Numbered from the stretch's first letter, positions 32,998 to 43,151 are shown. The stretch: DNA of 64,000 bases from Pseudomonas sp. P818 (GCF_000418555.1 NZ_ATKM01000007.1:1-64000); one strand, 5' to 3'. The notes: generated by a model from the letters alone, not told the origin. Translations and numbers: made by a program.

Positions 32998-33924
32998 ATG
33001 CGCGAGCGCAAGGCCTGGCTGATCCTGCACGGCAAGCAGGCGTTGAATGAAGAGGTGAGGGCGGCAGTGACCGGCCTGCGTGAGCGTGGCTGGGATCTGG
33101 CAGTGCGTCTGACCTGGGAGGGGGGCGATGCCGAACGTCTGGTGCACGAAGCGCTGGCAGCCGGTTATCCGACCCTTATCGCGGGCGGCGGTGATGGCAC
33201 CCTGCGTGATGTGGTCGAGGCGTTGGTCAGGTTGCGCAGTGAAGCGAGCCTGGCTTTGCTACCGCTAGGGACGGCCAATGACTTCGCCCACGCAGCTGGT
33301 GTGCCGTTGAGGCCAGCGGCAGCGCTGGCCCTGCTCGAGGTGGAACCCGTGGCGGTGGACGTGGGCATGGCTGGCGAGCGCGCCTTTCTCAACATGGCTA
33401 CCGGAGGCTTCGGCTCCAATGTCACGGCCAATACCTCGGAGGACCTGAAGAAGGTCCTGGGTGGCGCCGCCTATCTGCTTACCGGGCTTAGCCGCTTCTC
33501 CGAAGTGCGGGCCGCTGCGGGCCGTTTTCGTGGGCCTGACTTCGAATGGCAGGGTGAATTTCTCGCATTGGGTATCGGCAATGGCCGTCAGGCCGGCGGC
33601 GGGCATCTGCTTTGCCCGAATGCGGTCATCGATGATGGCCTGCTGGATGTCAGTATCGTACCGGCAGCTCAGGACGTGGTCGGCACGCTGGGTACGCTGT
33701 TATCCGGCGGCATTCTGGGGCTGCAGAGTGTGGCGGTCAGCGCGCGACTGCCCTGGCTGGAGGTAGAGGCACTGGAAGGCCTGGATCTGAATCTTGACGG
33801 CGAGCCCACGCAAAGCAGGCAGCAGCGTTTCGAGGCCCGCCCGGCGGCACTGCGTCTGCACCTGCCGCCAGGTTGCCCGCTGCTGGGGAAGCAGGCTGAA
33901 CGGCCGCTCAGTCGTCCGGACTGA
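32998..33924 (+). CDS. yegS: YegS-type lipid/diacylglycerol kinase
   Basis: 308 residues of the DAGK catalytic family. The ATP-binding GGGDGTL lies near residue 62, LPLGTANDFA near 93, and a second conserved block LNMATGGFGSNVT near 132. YegS phosphorylates phosphatidylglycerol or related lipids in vitro. RBS AAGGAGG at 32985-32991. Its last 17 bases overlap the 3' end of the convergent response-regulator gene. Confidence 0.88.
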   Translation: MRERKAWLILHGKQALNEEVRAAVTGLRERGWDLAVRLTWEGGDAERLVHEALAAGYPTLIAGGGDGTLRDVVEALVRLRSEASLALLPLGTANDFAHAAGVPLRPAAALALLEVEPVAVDVGMAGERAFLNMATGGFGSNVTANTSEDLKKVLGGAAYLLTGLSRFSEVRAAAGRFRGPDFEWQGEFLALGIGNGRQAGGGHLLCPNAVIDDGLLDVSIVPAAQDVVGTLGTLLSGGILGLQSVAVSARLPWLEVEALEGLDLNLDGEPTQSRQQRFEARPAALRLHLPPGCPLLGKQAERPLSRPD

Positions 33925-34552
33925 TGATGCCCTCGCGTACTGCATAGAGCACCAGGCTCGGCACGTCGTGGATCTGCAGACGTTTCATGATCTGCGCACG
34001 ATGTGCTTCGACGGTCTTCACGCTCAGCCCCAGGCCGTTGGCGATGGAGCGGGTCGATTCACCACGGGTGATCAGACGCAGGATTTCGAGCTGACGTTGG
34101 GTCAGGCCGTGCTCGGAATGGGCATTGACCTTGGAGACCGCCTGCTCGATTACCGGCTGCACGATGGCCGAACTGAGATAACGATCACCGCGGCGCACTG
34201 CCTCCAGCGCCATGCGCAGTTCGAACGCTGCAGCGTCTTTCAGCAGGTAACCGTGTGCGCCTTTCTGCAGGGCCTCGAGCACCACCTCGGGGCCGGTGTG
34301 CATGGAGAGGATCAGCACCTTGCAATCCGGCGAGCGGCGATTGAGTACCTGCAGGGCCTCCAGGCCACTGACGCGCTTCATGGAAATGTCCAGCAGGATG
34401 ATGTCGGGCTCCAGTTCACGGGCCAGCTCCACGGTCTCCTTGCCGTCTTCGGCCTCGCCGACGATGGTGTAGTCGTCGATGTCCTGGATCATTGCGCGTA
34501 CACCGGCGCGGATAAGGGCATGGTCGTCCGCCAGCAGCACGCGACAGGTCAT
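33908..34552 (-). CDS. NarL/FixJ-type (LuxR HTH) response regulator
   Basis: 214 residues. The receiver domain (about 3-120) has phospho-acceptor D55 in ILLDISMKR, acidic D9/D10, and K105-region LLKDAA. The C-terminal GerE/LuxR helix-turn-helix is QRQLEILRLITRGESTRSIANGLGLSVKTVEAHR. It is the last gene of the chemosensory operon, 206 bp after cheB. No separate histidine kinase is beside it, so the upstream CheA may phosphorylate it. The ATG at 34552 is preferred over the longer frame because the receiver begins there. Confidence 0.87.
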   Translation of the reverse strand: MTCRVLLADDHALIRAGVRAMIQDIDDYTIVGEAEDGKETVELARELEPDIILLDISMKRVSGLEALQVLNRRSPDCKVLILSMHTGPEVVLEALQKGAHGYLLKDAAAFELRMALEAVRRGDRYLSSAIVQPVIEQAVSKVNAHSEHGLTQRQLEILRLITRGESTRSIANGLGLSVKTVEAHRAQIMKRLQIHDVPSLVLYAVREGIISPDD

Positions 34553-34622
34553 GGCAGCACCGCCATGGCCGGATGCGGGGGGAGGGGGAAAGCAACACAC
34601 ATGTGAGCGCTCCTTTTTCGGT

Positions 34623-34636
34623 CGGACAGATGTCCG
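34623..34636. promoter_or_regulatory. palindrome upstream of the response-regulator gene
   Basis: CGGACAGATGTCCG, extendable to TCGGACA/TGTCCGA, lies 71 bases upstream of the response-regulator ATG in the 206-bp cheB-regulator gap. It could be an operator for autoregulation or a small hairpin. Nothing else recognisable is in the gap. Confidence 0.3.
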
Positions 34637-34758
34637 AGGTTCCAGAGTGAGCGGCCAACCGATGGTGATGGGGACTTGGGTCCAGATTCAGGCTGTGAGA
34701 GTCGAGTGGCCGCCCCAGCTTCAGGGTAGACCATTCTCGGCCGAAGTCAGTTCGGGGT

Positions 34759-35850
34759 TTAACGTCCGTCGCTTCGGGCCACGTCGCTGCGCCCGTATTG
34801 CTCGATGAGCCGGGGAATGCCTTGCAGCGACTCGCTGCTCTGCGCTGCTCCCATACGCAGCGCCTCCTTGGGCATGCCGAACACCACGCAGCTGGCTTCG
34901 TCCTGAGCGACGGTACGCGCCCCCGCTTCGCGCATGCACAGCAGACCGCGTGCGCCGTCGTCACCCATGCCGGTCATGATCACACCCAGGGCGTTGTGCC
35001 CGGCATGTCTGGCCACCGAGCGAAACAGTACGTCCACCGATGGGCGATGACGGTTGACCGGCGGGCCGTCGATCACCTCGACGAAGTACTGCGCACCGCT
35101 GCGTTTGAGTTGCATGTGGCGGCCACCTGGCGCCACCAGCGCCAGACCGGGACGCACGCGGTCCATATGTCGCGCTTCGCGTACCTCGATGGCGCAGACG
35201 CTGTCCAGGCGCTGGGCGAAGGCGGCGGTGAACTTCTCCGGCATGTGCTGCACGATGACGATGCCGGGGCAGTCGACCGGTAGTTGGCGCAGCACCACTT
35301 CCAGGGCCTGGGTACCGCCCGTGGACGTACCCAGCGCCACCACCCGGTCGGTGGTGGTCAGGTGAACGGCCGGCGCGCGTTCGCTTTTCACTGCAGCGGC
35401 GGGCGGCGCTTCGACGGCCTTGCGTGGCATGGCGCGAGGTTGGCTGCGCGCGGCGATCTCGATCTGTCGAATCAGATCGCCGGACATCTGCTGCAGGCTT
35501 TCCCGCAGGCCCAGCTTGGCCTTGGTGAACACACCTACCGCACCAGCCGAAAGTGCATCCAGGGTCACCGCCGCGCCTTTTTCGGTCAGGGTGGAGCAGA
35601 TGATCGCCGGCGTGGGGCGCTCGGCCATGATCTTGCGCAGGAAGGTGATGCCGTCCATGCGTGGCATCTCCACGTCCAGCACCAGCACGTCGGGCCACTG
35701 CCTGTGCATCTTCTCCAGGGCAAACAACGGGTCGGCGGCCTGGCCGATCACCTGAATGCCGGGATGGCTCTCCAGGCAGGCCGTCAGCACCTGGCGCACC
35801 AGCGCCGAGTCGTCGACGATAAATACCTTGATCAGGGCCGCGCTGGGCAT
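34759..35850 (-). CDS. cheB: chemotaxis protein-glutamate methylesterase CheB
   Basis: 363 residues. Receiver domain (5-125) with phospho-acceptor D59 in [13 protein letters not shown], a linker, then the methylesterase domain with [11 protein letters not shown] (Ser nucleophile), QHMPEKFT (His) and [11 protein letters not shown] (Asp). It removes methyl groups from, and deamidates, chemoreceptors. The ATG at 35850 follows the CheR stop by 22 bp. Confidence 0.93.
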   Translation of the reverse strand: MPSAALIKVFIVDDSALVRQVLTACLESHPGIQVIGQAADPLFALEKMHRQWPDVLVLDVEMPRMDGITFLRKIMAERPTPAIICSTLTEKGAAVTLDALSAGAVGVFTKAKLGLRESLQQMSGDLIRQIEIAARSQPRAMPRKAVEAPPAAAVKSERAPAVHLTTTDRVVALGTSTGGTQALEVVLRQLPVDCPGIVIVQHMPEKFTAAFAQRLDSVCAIEVREARHMDRVRPGLALVAPGGRHMQLKRSGAQYFVEVIDGPPVNRHRPSVDVLFRSVARHAGHNALGVIMTGMGDDGARGLLCMREAGARTVAQDEASCVVFGMPKEALRMGAAQSSESLQGIPRLIEQYGRSDVARSDGR

Positions 35851-35872
35851 CTTGGCACTCCAGGCAAAGACA

Positions 35873-36682
35873 TCATTGGCGCTCGAAGACCGACGGGCGC
35901 AGGGTTCGCAGTGGCAGGCCGAAACCGTGCAGGCTTTCGGCGTGGCCGATGAACAACAGGCCACCCGGACGCAGGCGTTCGAGCAGGCGGGTGACGATCT
36001 CGCGCTTTTGCTCTATGCCGAAGTAGATCAGTACGTTGCGCAGGAAGATCACGTCGAATGGACCGATACCATGGGCGAGAGGACGCATCAGATTGACTTC
36101 GGCGAAGGTCACCCGGTGGCGCAACGGCTGGCTGATGCGCAGCAGCCCCTCGCTTTCCTCCACGCCACGCAGGCAGTGGCGCTTGAGCCAGCCAGGGGGA
36201 AATTGCCCGGCCTGGTCCATGGAATAGGTGGCGGTGCGTGCCCGCTCCAGCACCCGCCGACTGATATCGCTGGCGAACACCGACCAGTCCTGGGTGCGGG
36301 CGTGCTCGGCCACGGTCATCGCCATGCTGAAAGCCTCTTCGCCGGAAGAACTGGCGGCGCTCCACAGGTGCAAGGGGCGGCGCTGATTGGCCACCCACTC
36401 GCCCAGTACCGTGAAGTGTTGCGGCTCACGGAAGAAATAGGTCTCGTTGGTGGTCAGCAGGTCGATTACGGTGCGCCGCTCATCCGCTGATTCGGGACGA
36501 TTGAGCAGCTGCAGATACTGGCTGTAGTTCTGCAGCTCCAGTGAACGCAGACGACCCATCAGCCGGCCAGCGATCAAAGTGCGCTTCTGCTCGGCCATAC
36601 GGATGCCCGATGCCTCCAGCATCATGCGCTGGAGGAAGCGGAAGTCCTGATCGTTGAGCTTGGGCAGATTACCGGTGGGCAT
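35873..36682 (-). CDS. cheR: chemotaxis protein methyltransferase CheR
   Basis: 269 residues: an N-terminal all-helical CheR_N domain and a SAM-binding domain with [31 protein letters not shown] and [13 protein letters not shown]. It methylates receptor glutamates. The ATG at 36682 overlaps the CheW TGA (TGATG). No TPR extension is present. The receptors in this operon do not end in the NWETF-type tether peptide. Confidence 0.93.
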   Translation of the reverse strand: MPTGNLPKLNDQDFRFLQRMMLEASGIRMAEQKRTLIAGRLMGRLRSLELQNYSQYLQLLNRPESADERRTVIDLLTTNETYFFREPQHFTVLGEWVANQRRPLHLWSAASSSGEEAFSMAMTVAEHARTQDWSVFASDISRRVLERARTATYSMDQAGQFPPGWLKRHCLRGVEESEGLLRISQPLRHRVTFAEVNLMRPLAHGIGPFDVIFLRNVLIYFGIEQKREIVTRLLERLRPGGLLFIGHAESLHGFGLPLRTLRPSVFERQ

Positions 36683-37191
36683 CAACTGGCCTGCTGGGCG
36701 AGGCTCAACTGGCGGATATCGTCGAGCGACAGCACCCGGCGAACGTCGATGATGATGGTGAAACCACCATTGTCGCGAGCCATACCAGCGATGAAATCGG
36801 TACGGATGCCGGCGCCGAAAGGCGGTGCCTGCTCGACCTCGCCCGGCTCGATGTCGAGCACCGCATCGACCGCATCGACCACCAGGCCGATGCGCTGCTG
36901 CTGTTCATCCAGATTGAGCTCGATGATCACGATGCAGGTGCGCTTGCCGGCGCGGGTCAGCTCGAAGCCGAAGCGGGCGGCCAGGTCCAGCACCGGCACC
37001 ACGTTGCCGCGCAGGTTGATCACGCCGTGGATGAAGCTCGGCATCATCGGCACCGTGGTCACCTGGCCGTACTCGATGATCTCCCGCACCAGTTCGATGG
37101 GTAGGGCGTAGCGGGCATCGCGTACACGAAACGACAGGTGCTGCACGCTATCCGGCGGCGCCGCCTGCTGGCTGGCTTGAAGACTTTGCAT
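36682..37191 (-). CDS. cheW: chemotaxis coupling protein CheW
   Basis: 169 residues, single CheW domain (about 18-160) with VREIIEYGQVTTVPMMPSFIHGVINLRGNVVPVLDL. It links receptors to CheA. The ATG at 37191 is preceded by GAGGG. It overlaps the CheR start and lies 10 bp after the receptor gene. Confidence 0.92.
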   Translation of the reverse strand: MQSLQASQQAAPPDSVQHLSFRVRDARYALPIELVREIIEYGQVTTVPMMPSFIHGVINLRGNVVPVLDLAARFGFELTRAGKRTCIVIIELNLDEQQQRIGLVVDAVDAVLDIEPGEVEQAPPFGAGIRTDFIAGMARDNGGFTIIIDVRRVLSLDDIRQLSLAQQAS

Positions 37192-37201
37192 GCCAGGACC
37201 C

Positions 37202-38845
37202 TCAGTTGAAATTGACGAACTGGCCTTCATCGGCCGGTGCCGCGGGCGACTTGCGTTCGCTGTTGCGGCGCAGCTCGCGCACGTTGCTCGGGCCGCGCTC
37301 GTCGCGCCGCGGTGCCTTGGCTGTGCTGCTGGAGCCCAGACGGAAGTAGCTGATCAGCTCCTGCAGCTGGCTGGCCTGGGCATTCATTTCCTCGGCGGTG
37401 GCGGCCAACTCCTCGGAGGCCGACGCGTTCTGCTGGGTGATCTGGTTCATCTGGCCCATGGCGATGTTGATCTGCCCGGCGCCGCTGCTCTGTTCCTGCG
37501 AGGCGGCAGTGATCTCCTGCACAAGATCGGAGGTTTTCTGAATGTTCGGCACGATCTGGTCGAGCAGGGCGCCGGCCTGTTCGGCCAGGTGCACGCTGTT
37601 GCTGGCCACGCCGCCGATTTCCTGGGCGGCCACCTGGCTGCGTTCGGCCAGCTTGCGCACCTCGGCCGCGACCACTGCGAAGCCCTTGCCGTGGTCACCG
37701 GCGCGCGCCGCCTCGATGGCTGCGTTGAGGGCCAGCAGATTGGTCTGGTAGGCGATGTCGTCGATGATGCCGATCTTGTCGGCGATCTGTTTCATCGCCT
37801 GGACCATGTCGCGCACGGCCTGGCCGCCCTGTACGGCGTCGTTGGCCGCCTTGCCGGCGATGCCGTCGGTGATCTGCGCGCTTTCGGTGTTCTGCGCGAT
37901 GGAGGCAGACATCTGCTCCACCGACGCGGTGGTTTCCTCGACGCTGGCAGCCTGCTCGGTGGCCGCCTGGCTCAGCGACTGCGAAGTGGCGCTGACTTCC
38001 TCGGAGGCCGAGGACAGCGAGTCGGCGGCGCTGCGTACGTCGGCCATCACGGTGCGCAGACGTTCGGTCATGTGTTGCATCGAAGCGAGCAGGCGGCCGG
38101 TTTCGTCACGGCTGTCGACTTCGACATTGACCGTCAGGTCGCCCTCGGCAAGGCTGTTGGCCACGCCAACCGCGCGGTTCAGCGGTCGTGAGATGGAGCG
38201 CGTGATGAAGATGCCGATGGCGAAGCCAAGCGCTGCGGCGATCAGGATCAGAACGATCATCTGGGTGCGCGAACTGATGTAGATCTGGTTGATCTGCTGA
38301 TTGGCGTCGCGGGCCCGCTCGCGCTTGTGGCCGACCACCTCGCTGAGCAGGTTGTCGATGATCTCGCCGCGGCGCGCCAGCTCGGGCATCTGTGCGCTGA
38401 TGCTGGTTTCCGTGGCCAGGGCGCCGGAAGCCAGGTAGGACCGAAGCAGTTGCTCCAGCAGCACGGCGTAGTCGTTCAGCGGTTCATCTAGGCGATTGAC
38501 GACGGCCTTGCCCTCGGCGGTGAGGAAGGAGCTCTTGGATTGCTCCACCAGCGTCTTGGTATCGCCCAAGGCCTTGAATGCCCGGTTGGCGGCAGCGTCG
38601 CGTGCTACCTCGTCACTGGCCAGCAGCGCGGCGCGCAGCGAGCGACCGGCGACGATCAGTTGGGTGTTGGCTTCCTGCAGCGCGTTCAGGCCGAGCATGT
38701 CGTTCTCGTACATGCGATCGGACAGATGGCTGACTTCGGCCAGGTTGCGAATGCCCATTACACCGATGGCGACCGTGAGGATCACCACCAGGGTAAAGCC
38801 TGCGATCAGCCTGACGCCGATCTTGAGATTGCGGATGAATTGCAT
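37202..38845 (-). CDS. methyl-accepting chemotaxis protein with 4HB-type sensor
   Basis: 547 residues: TM1 (about 11-31), a periplasmic four-helix-bundle sensor (about 32-190), TM2 (about 195-215), HAMP, and a signalling domain with the hairpin-tip [40 protein letters not shown]. The ligand is unknown. The C-terminus (GQFVNFN) is not a classical CheR-binding pentapeptide. It lies between cheA and cheW. Confidence 0.92.
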   Translation of the reverse strand: MQFIRNLKIGVRLIAGFTLVVILTVAIGVMGIRNLAEVSHLSDRMYENDMLGLNALQEANTQLIVAGRSLRAALLASDEVARDAAANRAFKALGDTKTLVEQSKSSFLTAEGKAVVNRLDEPLNDYAVLLEQLLRSYLASGALATETSISAQMPELARRGEIIDNLLSEVVGHKRERARDANQQINQIYISSRTQMIVLILIAAALGFAIGIFITRSISRPLNRAVGVANSLAEGDLTVNVEVDSRDETGRLLASMQHMTERLRTVMADVRSAADSLSSASEEVSATSQSLSQAATEQAASVEETTASVEQMSASIAQNTESAQITDGIAGKAANDAVQGGQAVRDMVQAMKQIADKIGIIDDIAYQTNLLALNAAIEAARAGDHGKGFAVVAAEVRKLAERSQVAAQEIGGVASNSVHLAEQAGALLDQIVPNIQKTSDLVQEITAASQEQSSGAGQINIAMGQMNQITQQNASASEELAATAEEMNAQASQLQELISYFRLGSSSTAKAPRRDERGPSNVRELRRNSERKSPAAPADEGQFVNFN

Positions 38846-38858
38846 GGTGGGTTACTCC

Positions 38859-41078
38859 TCAGGAGCCACTGATGGCGATACGGGATTGGCGAAAATTGCC
38901 GGTACTGGCTTCAACCTGGTTCTGCAGATGACGGAACAGGCTGGGGATATCCAGGATGAGGGCGACCTGCCCGCTGCCCAGGATGGTCGAGCCGCCGATA
39001 CCCTGCAGATGCTGGAACAGCAGGCCCAACGGTTTGATCACGGTTTGCAGTTCGCCGTGCAGGTGGTCGACCACCAGCCCGGCCTGTTGCCGGCCAAAAT
39101 TGACCACCACGATGTTGCGGCGCTTGCTGTGACTGACCGGCAGCTCGAAGTGCGCCGCCAGGGAAATGCACGGCAGTGGTTTGCCGCGCAGGGTCAGGTA
39201 ACCGTAGGTGCTGTCGCCGAGTTGTTCGGCGTCCATTTCCAGGCACTCGGTGACCATGTCCAGGGGAACTACGAAGTACTCGTTGCCGAGGCTGATCAGG
39301 AAACCGTCGATGATCGCCAGGGTCAGCGGCAGGCGGATGCGGAAGGTACAGCCGGCACCCAGCACCGAGTCGATCTCGATGGTGCCGCGCAGGCCGTCGA
39401 TGACGCTGCGCACCACATCCATGCCAACGCCGCGGCCTGAGAGATCGGAGACGCTGTCGGCGGTGGAGAAACCGGCGGCGAACACCAGCGCGTGGATATC
39501 CTGTTCGGCGAGGTTGGCCTGCGCATCGATCAGGCCACGGTCGATCGCCTTCTGGCGGATACGCTCGGTATTCAGACCGCGACCGTCGTCGGCCACTTCG
39601 ATGACGATCATCCCCGACTCGTGATAGGCATTGAGCTGCAGTTGGCCCTCGGCCGGCTTGCCTGCAGCCAGGCGCTGCTCGGCCGACTCGATGCCGTGAT
39701 CGATGGCATTGCGCACCAGGTGGGTGAGCGGGTCGGCAAGCTTGTCGATCACCGACTTGTCCAGCTCGGTATCGGCGCCGCGGATCTGCAGGCGAATGTT
39801 CTTGCCCAGTTGCTGACTGACGTCGCGCACCACCCGGTGGAAGCGGTTGAAGGTGTCGCCGATCTCGATCATGCGCAGTTTCAGCGCCGCCTCGCGGATT
39901 TGCTCGACGTGCTGGTTGACGCTCTGGGTGCTCTCCACGCAAGCGGCATCGCCATGGGCCTGTGCGCGTAGCTGGGCGCCGGCGGCACTGATCACCAGCT
40001 CGCCGACCAGGTTGATCAGCTCGTCGAGCTTGTGCGCTGCGACGCGTATCTGAGTGCTTTCCTGGCTGCGTTTCTCGCGAACCGACTGCTGTTTGGCCAG
40101 GGCGGCATTGACCACTTGTGGCGGGACCATGCCTTCTTCCACCAGCAGACTGCCCAATGGCGGCTTTTCCGCTTCGGTCTTTGCCTGCAGGGCCAGGCCC
40201 TGATTCAGCTCGTGTTCGGTGAGCAGGCCGCTGGCGATCAGGATGCTGCCGATGCGTTGATCGGTTTCCGGCAGCTCCTGAATCAGGCGCAGATAATCCT
40301 CCTGCGCGCTGTTGGGCGGCAGGATGCGCAGGGTGCAGAAGTCATGGATGAACTCGAACACCTCTTCGATTTCGAGCTTGCTGGCCTCGCTGCACAGGTC
40401 GATTTCCAGACCGATGTAGCAGCTTTCCGGGTCCATTTCGGCCAGCGAGGGCAGGGCCTCGTCGATGACTTCGAGGCGAAGTATGTCGCCCAGACGAGAC
40501 AGGTACCGAACGAAGGAGGCGGGATCGAAACCGTTGCGTAGCAAATCGGCTTCGAATCGCAGGGAAATATGCCAGGCACCATCTGTGTCGCAGCTTGCGC
40601 AACGGGCGAAACGGCCTCGTTGTGCACACTTGGCAGGAGACGAGGCAACCGCAATGACCTCAGGCTCGATGCGTGCGGGAGCGCCGTAGGCCGCCAGTGC
40701 GGCGATCAGTTCGTTCTGGTGGGTCTCGTCCACCGGCAGTTCACCGGTATCAGCATCGATCAGCCCCACCATGCTGGCAATCTCGTCCAGGCAGCGCAGC
40801 ATCAGCGAGATCAGCGCTGGCTCGAGCTTGCGCTGGCCGTCGCGGACCGACATCAGCAGGCTTTCCAGGTGATGGGTGAAGCTGACCAGCGGTGTCAGCG
40901 AGAACAGCCCGGCGGAGCCCTTGAGGGTGTGCATGGCGCGAAACAGGCCATTGACGGCATCCTCGTCCTCGGGCGTCTGGTCCAGCTGCAGCAGGTACTC
41001 CTCGGCCTGTTTGATCAGATCGCCGGCTTCGTCGATGAAACCTCGGAGCAACTGGCTCCATTGTTCTCCATTGAGCAT
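38859..41078 (-). CDS. cheA: chemotaxis histidine kinase CheA with a MshEN-like insert
   Basis: 739 residues. P1 phosphotransfer domain (1-125) has His50 in AMHTLKGSAG. A central non-catalytic domain (about 168-255) follows. Then come two 24-residue repeats, 275-298 (RIGSILIASG...LALQ) and 307-330 (PLGSLLVEEG...LAKQ), that match the MshEN c-di-GMP-binding pattern. P3 dimerisation (340-405), P4 kinase (N box RNAID at 456-460, G1 DDGRG at 497-501, G2 GRGVGM at 548-553) and P5 CheW-like domain (580-720) complete it. It starts at ATG 41078; the upstream frame is the STAS gene region. Confidence 0.92.
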   Translation of the reverse strand: MLNGEQWSQLLRGFIDEAGDLIKQAEEYLLQLDQTPEDEDAVNGLFRAMHTLKGSAGLFSLTPLVSFTHHLESLLMSVRDGQRKLEPALISLMLRCLDEIASMVGLIDADTGELPVDETHQNELIAALAAYGAPARIEPEVIAVASSPAKCAQRGRFARCASCDTDGAWHISLRFEADLLRNGFDPASFVRYLSRLGDILRLEVIDEALPSLAEMDPESCYIGLEIDLCSEASKLEIEEVFEFIHDFCTLRILPPNSAQEDYLRLIQELPETDQRIGSILIASGLLTEHELNQGLALQAKTEAEKPPLGSLLVEEGMVPPQVVNAALAKQQSVREKRSQESTQIRVAAHKLDELINLVGELVISAAGAQLRAQAHGDAACVESTQSVNQHVEQIREAALKLRMIEIGDTFNRFHRVVRDVSQQLGKNIRLQIRGADTELDKSVIDKLADPLTHLVRNAIDHGIESAEQRLAAGKPAEGQLQLNAYHESGMIVIEVADDGRGLNTERIRQKAIDRGLIDAQANLAEQDIHALVFAAGFSTADSVSDLSGRGVGMDVVRSVIDGLRGTIEIDSVLGAGCTFRIRLPLTLAIIDGFLISLGNEYFVVPLDMVTECLEMDAEQLGDSTYGYLTLRGKPLPCISLAAHFELPVSHSKRRNIVVVNFGRQQAGLVVDHLHGELQTVIKPLGLLFQHLQGIGGSTILGSGQVALILDIPSLFRHLQNQVEASTGNFRQSRIAISGS

Positions 41079-41091
41079 CTGTGCCTCCGGC

Positions 41092-41418
41092 TCAGGCTTG
41101 CGCCACGGGTTTGGCAGGAAGGAGCGAGTGCAGGTGCAGTACCTCCAGCAACTCGCGCGGACCTTCGGCGGCACTGAGCACTTCCAGTCGTGTCTGGCGC
41201 TCGTTCAACTGCCGCTGCAAAGCCAGCAACAGCTGGGCGCCGGCGCTGTCCATCTCCTCCAGCTGATCCATGGCGAGTTGCCAGTGACCGCCTTCGCTGC
41301 TGCCAGTCAACGCTGCCAGAAGCGCCTCGTGGGCCTGGCGTACCTCGTAGATGGTCAGGCTGCCAATCAATGTCAGGCGTTCGGGCTGCTGCTGCGGCTC
41401 ATGAATGAGTTCGAACAT
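41092..41418 (-). CDS. STAS-domain protein (anti-anti-sigma-like)
   Basis: 108 residues, single STAS domain. The phosphorylatable serine would be S58 in MDSAGAQLLLAL. In chemosensory operons such proteins couple the array to partner-switching or localisation. It starts 1 base after the CheY stop. No cognate anti-sigma kinase or phosphatase is in the window. Confidence 0.82.
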   Translation of the reverse strand: MFELIHEPQQQPERLTLIGSLTIYEVRQAHEALLAALTGSSEGGHWQLAMDQLEEMDSAGAQLLLALQRQLNERQTRLEVLSAAEGPRELLEVLHLHSLLPAKPVAQA

Positions 41419-41419
41419 G

Positions 41420-41785
41420 TCAGCTGGCCAGCTTGTCCACGGCCGCCAGCAGTTGCTGTGGCTGGAATGGCTTGACGATCCAGGCCTTGGCACCGGCGGC
41501 CTGGCCTTCGGCTTTCTTGCCCTGTTCGCTTTCGGTGGTGAGCATGACGATGGGAGTGAAGCGGTATTCGTTGCGCGCCTTCACTTCCTTGACCAGGCCG
41601 ATGCCGTCGAGGTTGGGCATGTTCACGTCGCTGATGATCAGATTGATCTTCTGCCCGTTGAGCTTGCTCAGGGCATCACGTCCGTCCACCGCTTCGATCA
41701 CGGTATGGCCGGCGCCGGAAAGGGTCATCTTCACCAGTTGGCGCATTGAGAGAGAGTCGTCGACGATCAGAATGGTCTTGGCCAT
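41420..41785 (-). CDS. cheY: CheY-type single-domain response regulator
   Basis: 121 residues, a receiver domain only. D9/D10 in ILIVDDS, phospho-acceptor D53 in IISDVNMPNLDG, Thr in MLTTES and Lys in IVKPF are all present. It accepts phosphate from CheA. It may act as an output or phosphate sink; no CheZ or FliM partner gene is near. Confidence 0.92.
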   Translation of the reverse strand: MAKTILIVDDSLSMRQLVKMTLSGAGHTVIEAVDGRDALSKLNGQKINLIISDVNMPNLDGIGLVKEVKARNEYRFTPIVMLTTESEQGKKAEGQAAGAKAWIVKPFQPQQLLAAVDKLAS

Positions 41786-41806
41786 GCCGGGTTGCTCCTT
41801 GGCAAA

Positions 41807-42898
41807 TCAGAAAAAGGTCACGTCGTCTTGCTGCTTGGCGCTGCGCCGGCCACCGTGGCGTTCTTCATCGGTGGTAAAGCGGTCGCGCAGTTCGCGCAGC
41901 CAGCGCGTCGGGTTGGCGAGAATGCCGTCCTGCTCGCGTACTGCCTTCTGCAGGCGCTCAAGGTCGATCTGCAGGTGGTCGAGCATCTGGTCGGTGCGGT
42001 CCTGGAACTGCAGGCTGACGATGATTTCCTGGATGTCCGCCTGGGTGGTGCGGGCGTCCTGCTGCAGCTGCAGCGAGCTGCTGGACAGTTCATCGAGGTT
42101 GGCGCTGAGGCGCTGCATCACTTCGCCAGCGACCTGGTCCAGGTAGTCGAGATTGCTCTTCTCGCTGCCTGACAATTCCTCGGCGGCTGTTACCGTGGCG
42201 CGAATTGCCTGGTTGATTTCACCGACCTTCTCGCCCATGCGCTGGCCGGTCTCGGCCGAAAGGCTGGAGAGCTTGCGCACTTCGTCGGCGACCACCGAGA
42301 AGCCTCGGCCATGTTCGCCGGCGCGCGCCGCCTCGATGGCGGCATTGAGCGCGAGCAGGTTGGTTTGACTGGCGATGTCCTGCACCAGCTTGGACATCTT
42401 CTGCAGTTCGCTGGCATAGCTGTCCAGATGGGCGATGGTGCCGAGGAGCTCGTTCTTGCGCGCGCTCGCTCCATGGAACGAGGCAATGACTTCGTCCAGG
42501 CGCTGATGCGCCTCGCGCAGGTTGGCAGTCACTCCGCCGCCGCCGATGGCCTGCTCGGAGCTGCTCAGGGTCTGCTCGAGACGCCCGCTAAGCCCGGCGA
42601 AGCGTTCGAACAGACGCTGGATGTTTTCCTGCACCAGCTGGCGCACGTGACCGAGGTTCTGGCTCCAGGCCGGCAGTACCTCCAGCAACAGTGGTTCGAC
42701 ACTGGCTGCCTGCGTCGCGTCGACGGAAGCTTCATCTATGCTTGCATCATTATGCGGTGGGGCCGGGCGCGCCGGGCGGTGAAAGCACGCAGCCAGTGCG
42801 CTCAGCGCACAGCCTGTGCCGACCAGCCAGGGCATGCCGGTAAGAAGCCCGGTAAGGCTGACGGCGATTCCTGTCCATAGGGCTGAGTAGGCGAACAC
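41807..42898 (-). CDS. short methyl-accepting chemotaxis-like receptor without a sensor domain
   Basis: 363 residues. Two closely spaced N-terminal hydrophobic segments (about 4-40) with no periplasmic domain and no HAMP, then a signalling coiled coil with the tip [37 protein letters not shown]. It ends in QQDDVTFF. It is the first gene of the chemosensory operon and may sense a membrane or cytoplasmic state. Confidence 0.85.
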   Translation of the reverse strand: MFAYSALWTGIAVSLTGLLTGMPWLVGTGCALSALAACFHRPARPAPPHNDASIDEASVDATQAASVEPLLLEVLPAWSQNLGHVRQLVQENIQRLFERFAGLSGRLEQTLSSSEQAIGGGGVTANLREAHQRLDEVIASFHGASARKNELLGTIAHLDSYASELQKMSKLVQDIASQTNLLALNAAIEAARAGEHGRGFSVVADEVRKLSSLSAETGQRMGEKVGEINQAIRATVTAAEELSGSEKSNLDYLDQVAGEVMQRLSANLDELSSSSLQLQQDARTTQADIQEIIVSLQFQDRTDQMLDHLQIDLERLQKAVREQDGILANPTRWLRELRDRFTTDEERHGGRRSAKQQDDVTFF

Positions 42899-42962
42899 GT
42901 GGCGATCTCTATCGGAATGAGGGTGTGGTAACGATAGAGTCGGGTGGTTTTTTGCGGTATCG

Positions 42963-42994
42963 GGGGCTCCCCTAGATGCGCCTAGGGGAGCCCC
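42963..42994. other. 13-bp perfect hairpin in a divergent intergenic region
   Basis: GGGGCTCCCCTAG (42963-42975) and its exact complement (42982-42994) around ATGCGC. It sits between the divergent receptor and CheV genes, where no terminator is needed. It may lie in the cheV leader. Confidence 0.5.
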
Positions 42995-43151
42995 GATGCC
43001 GATTGTTTGCAGCGGGGCAGGCTGGTATCTGTAGAGGGCAGCGGGTATGGTGGCAGAAAGCCAAGCTACGGCTTTTTCCGGGCCTGCCGATAACCTCGTG
43101 CCAAGGCTCGCGCCTGGTCAGCATTCGTTCACATTTCAGCAGGAGCAGGCG

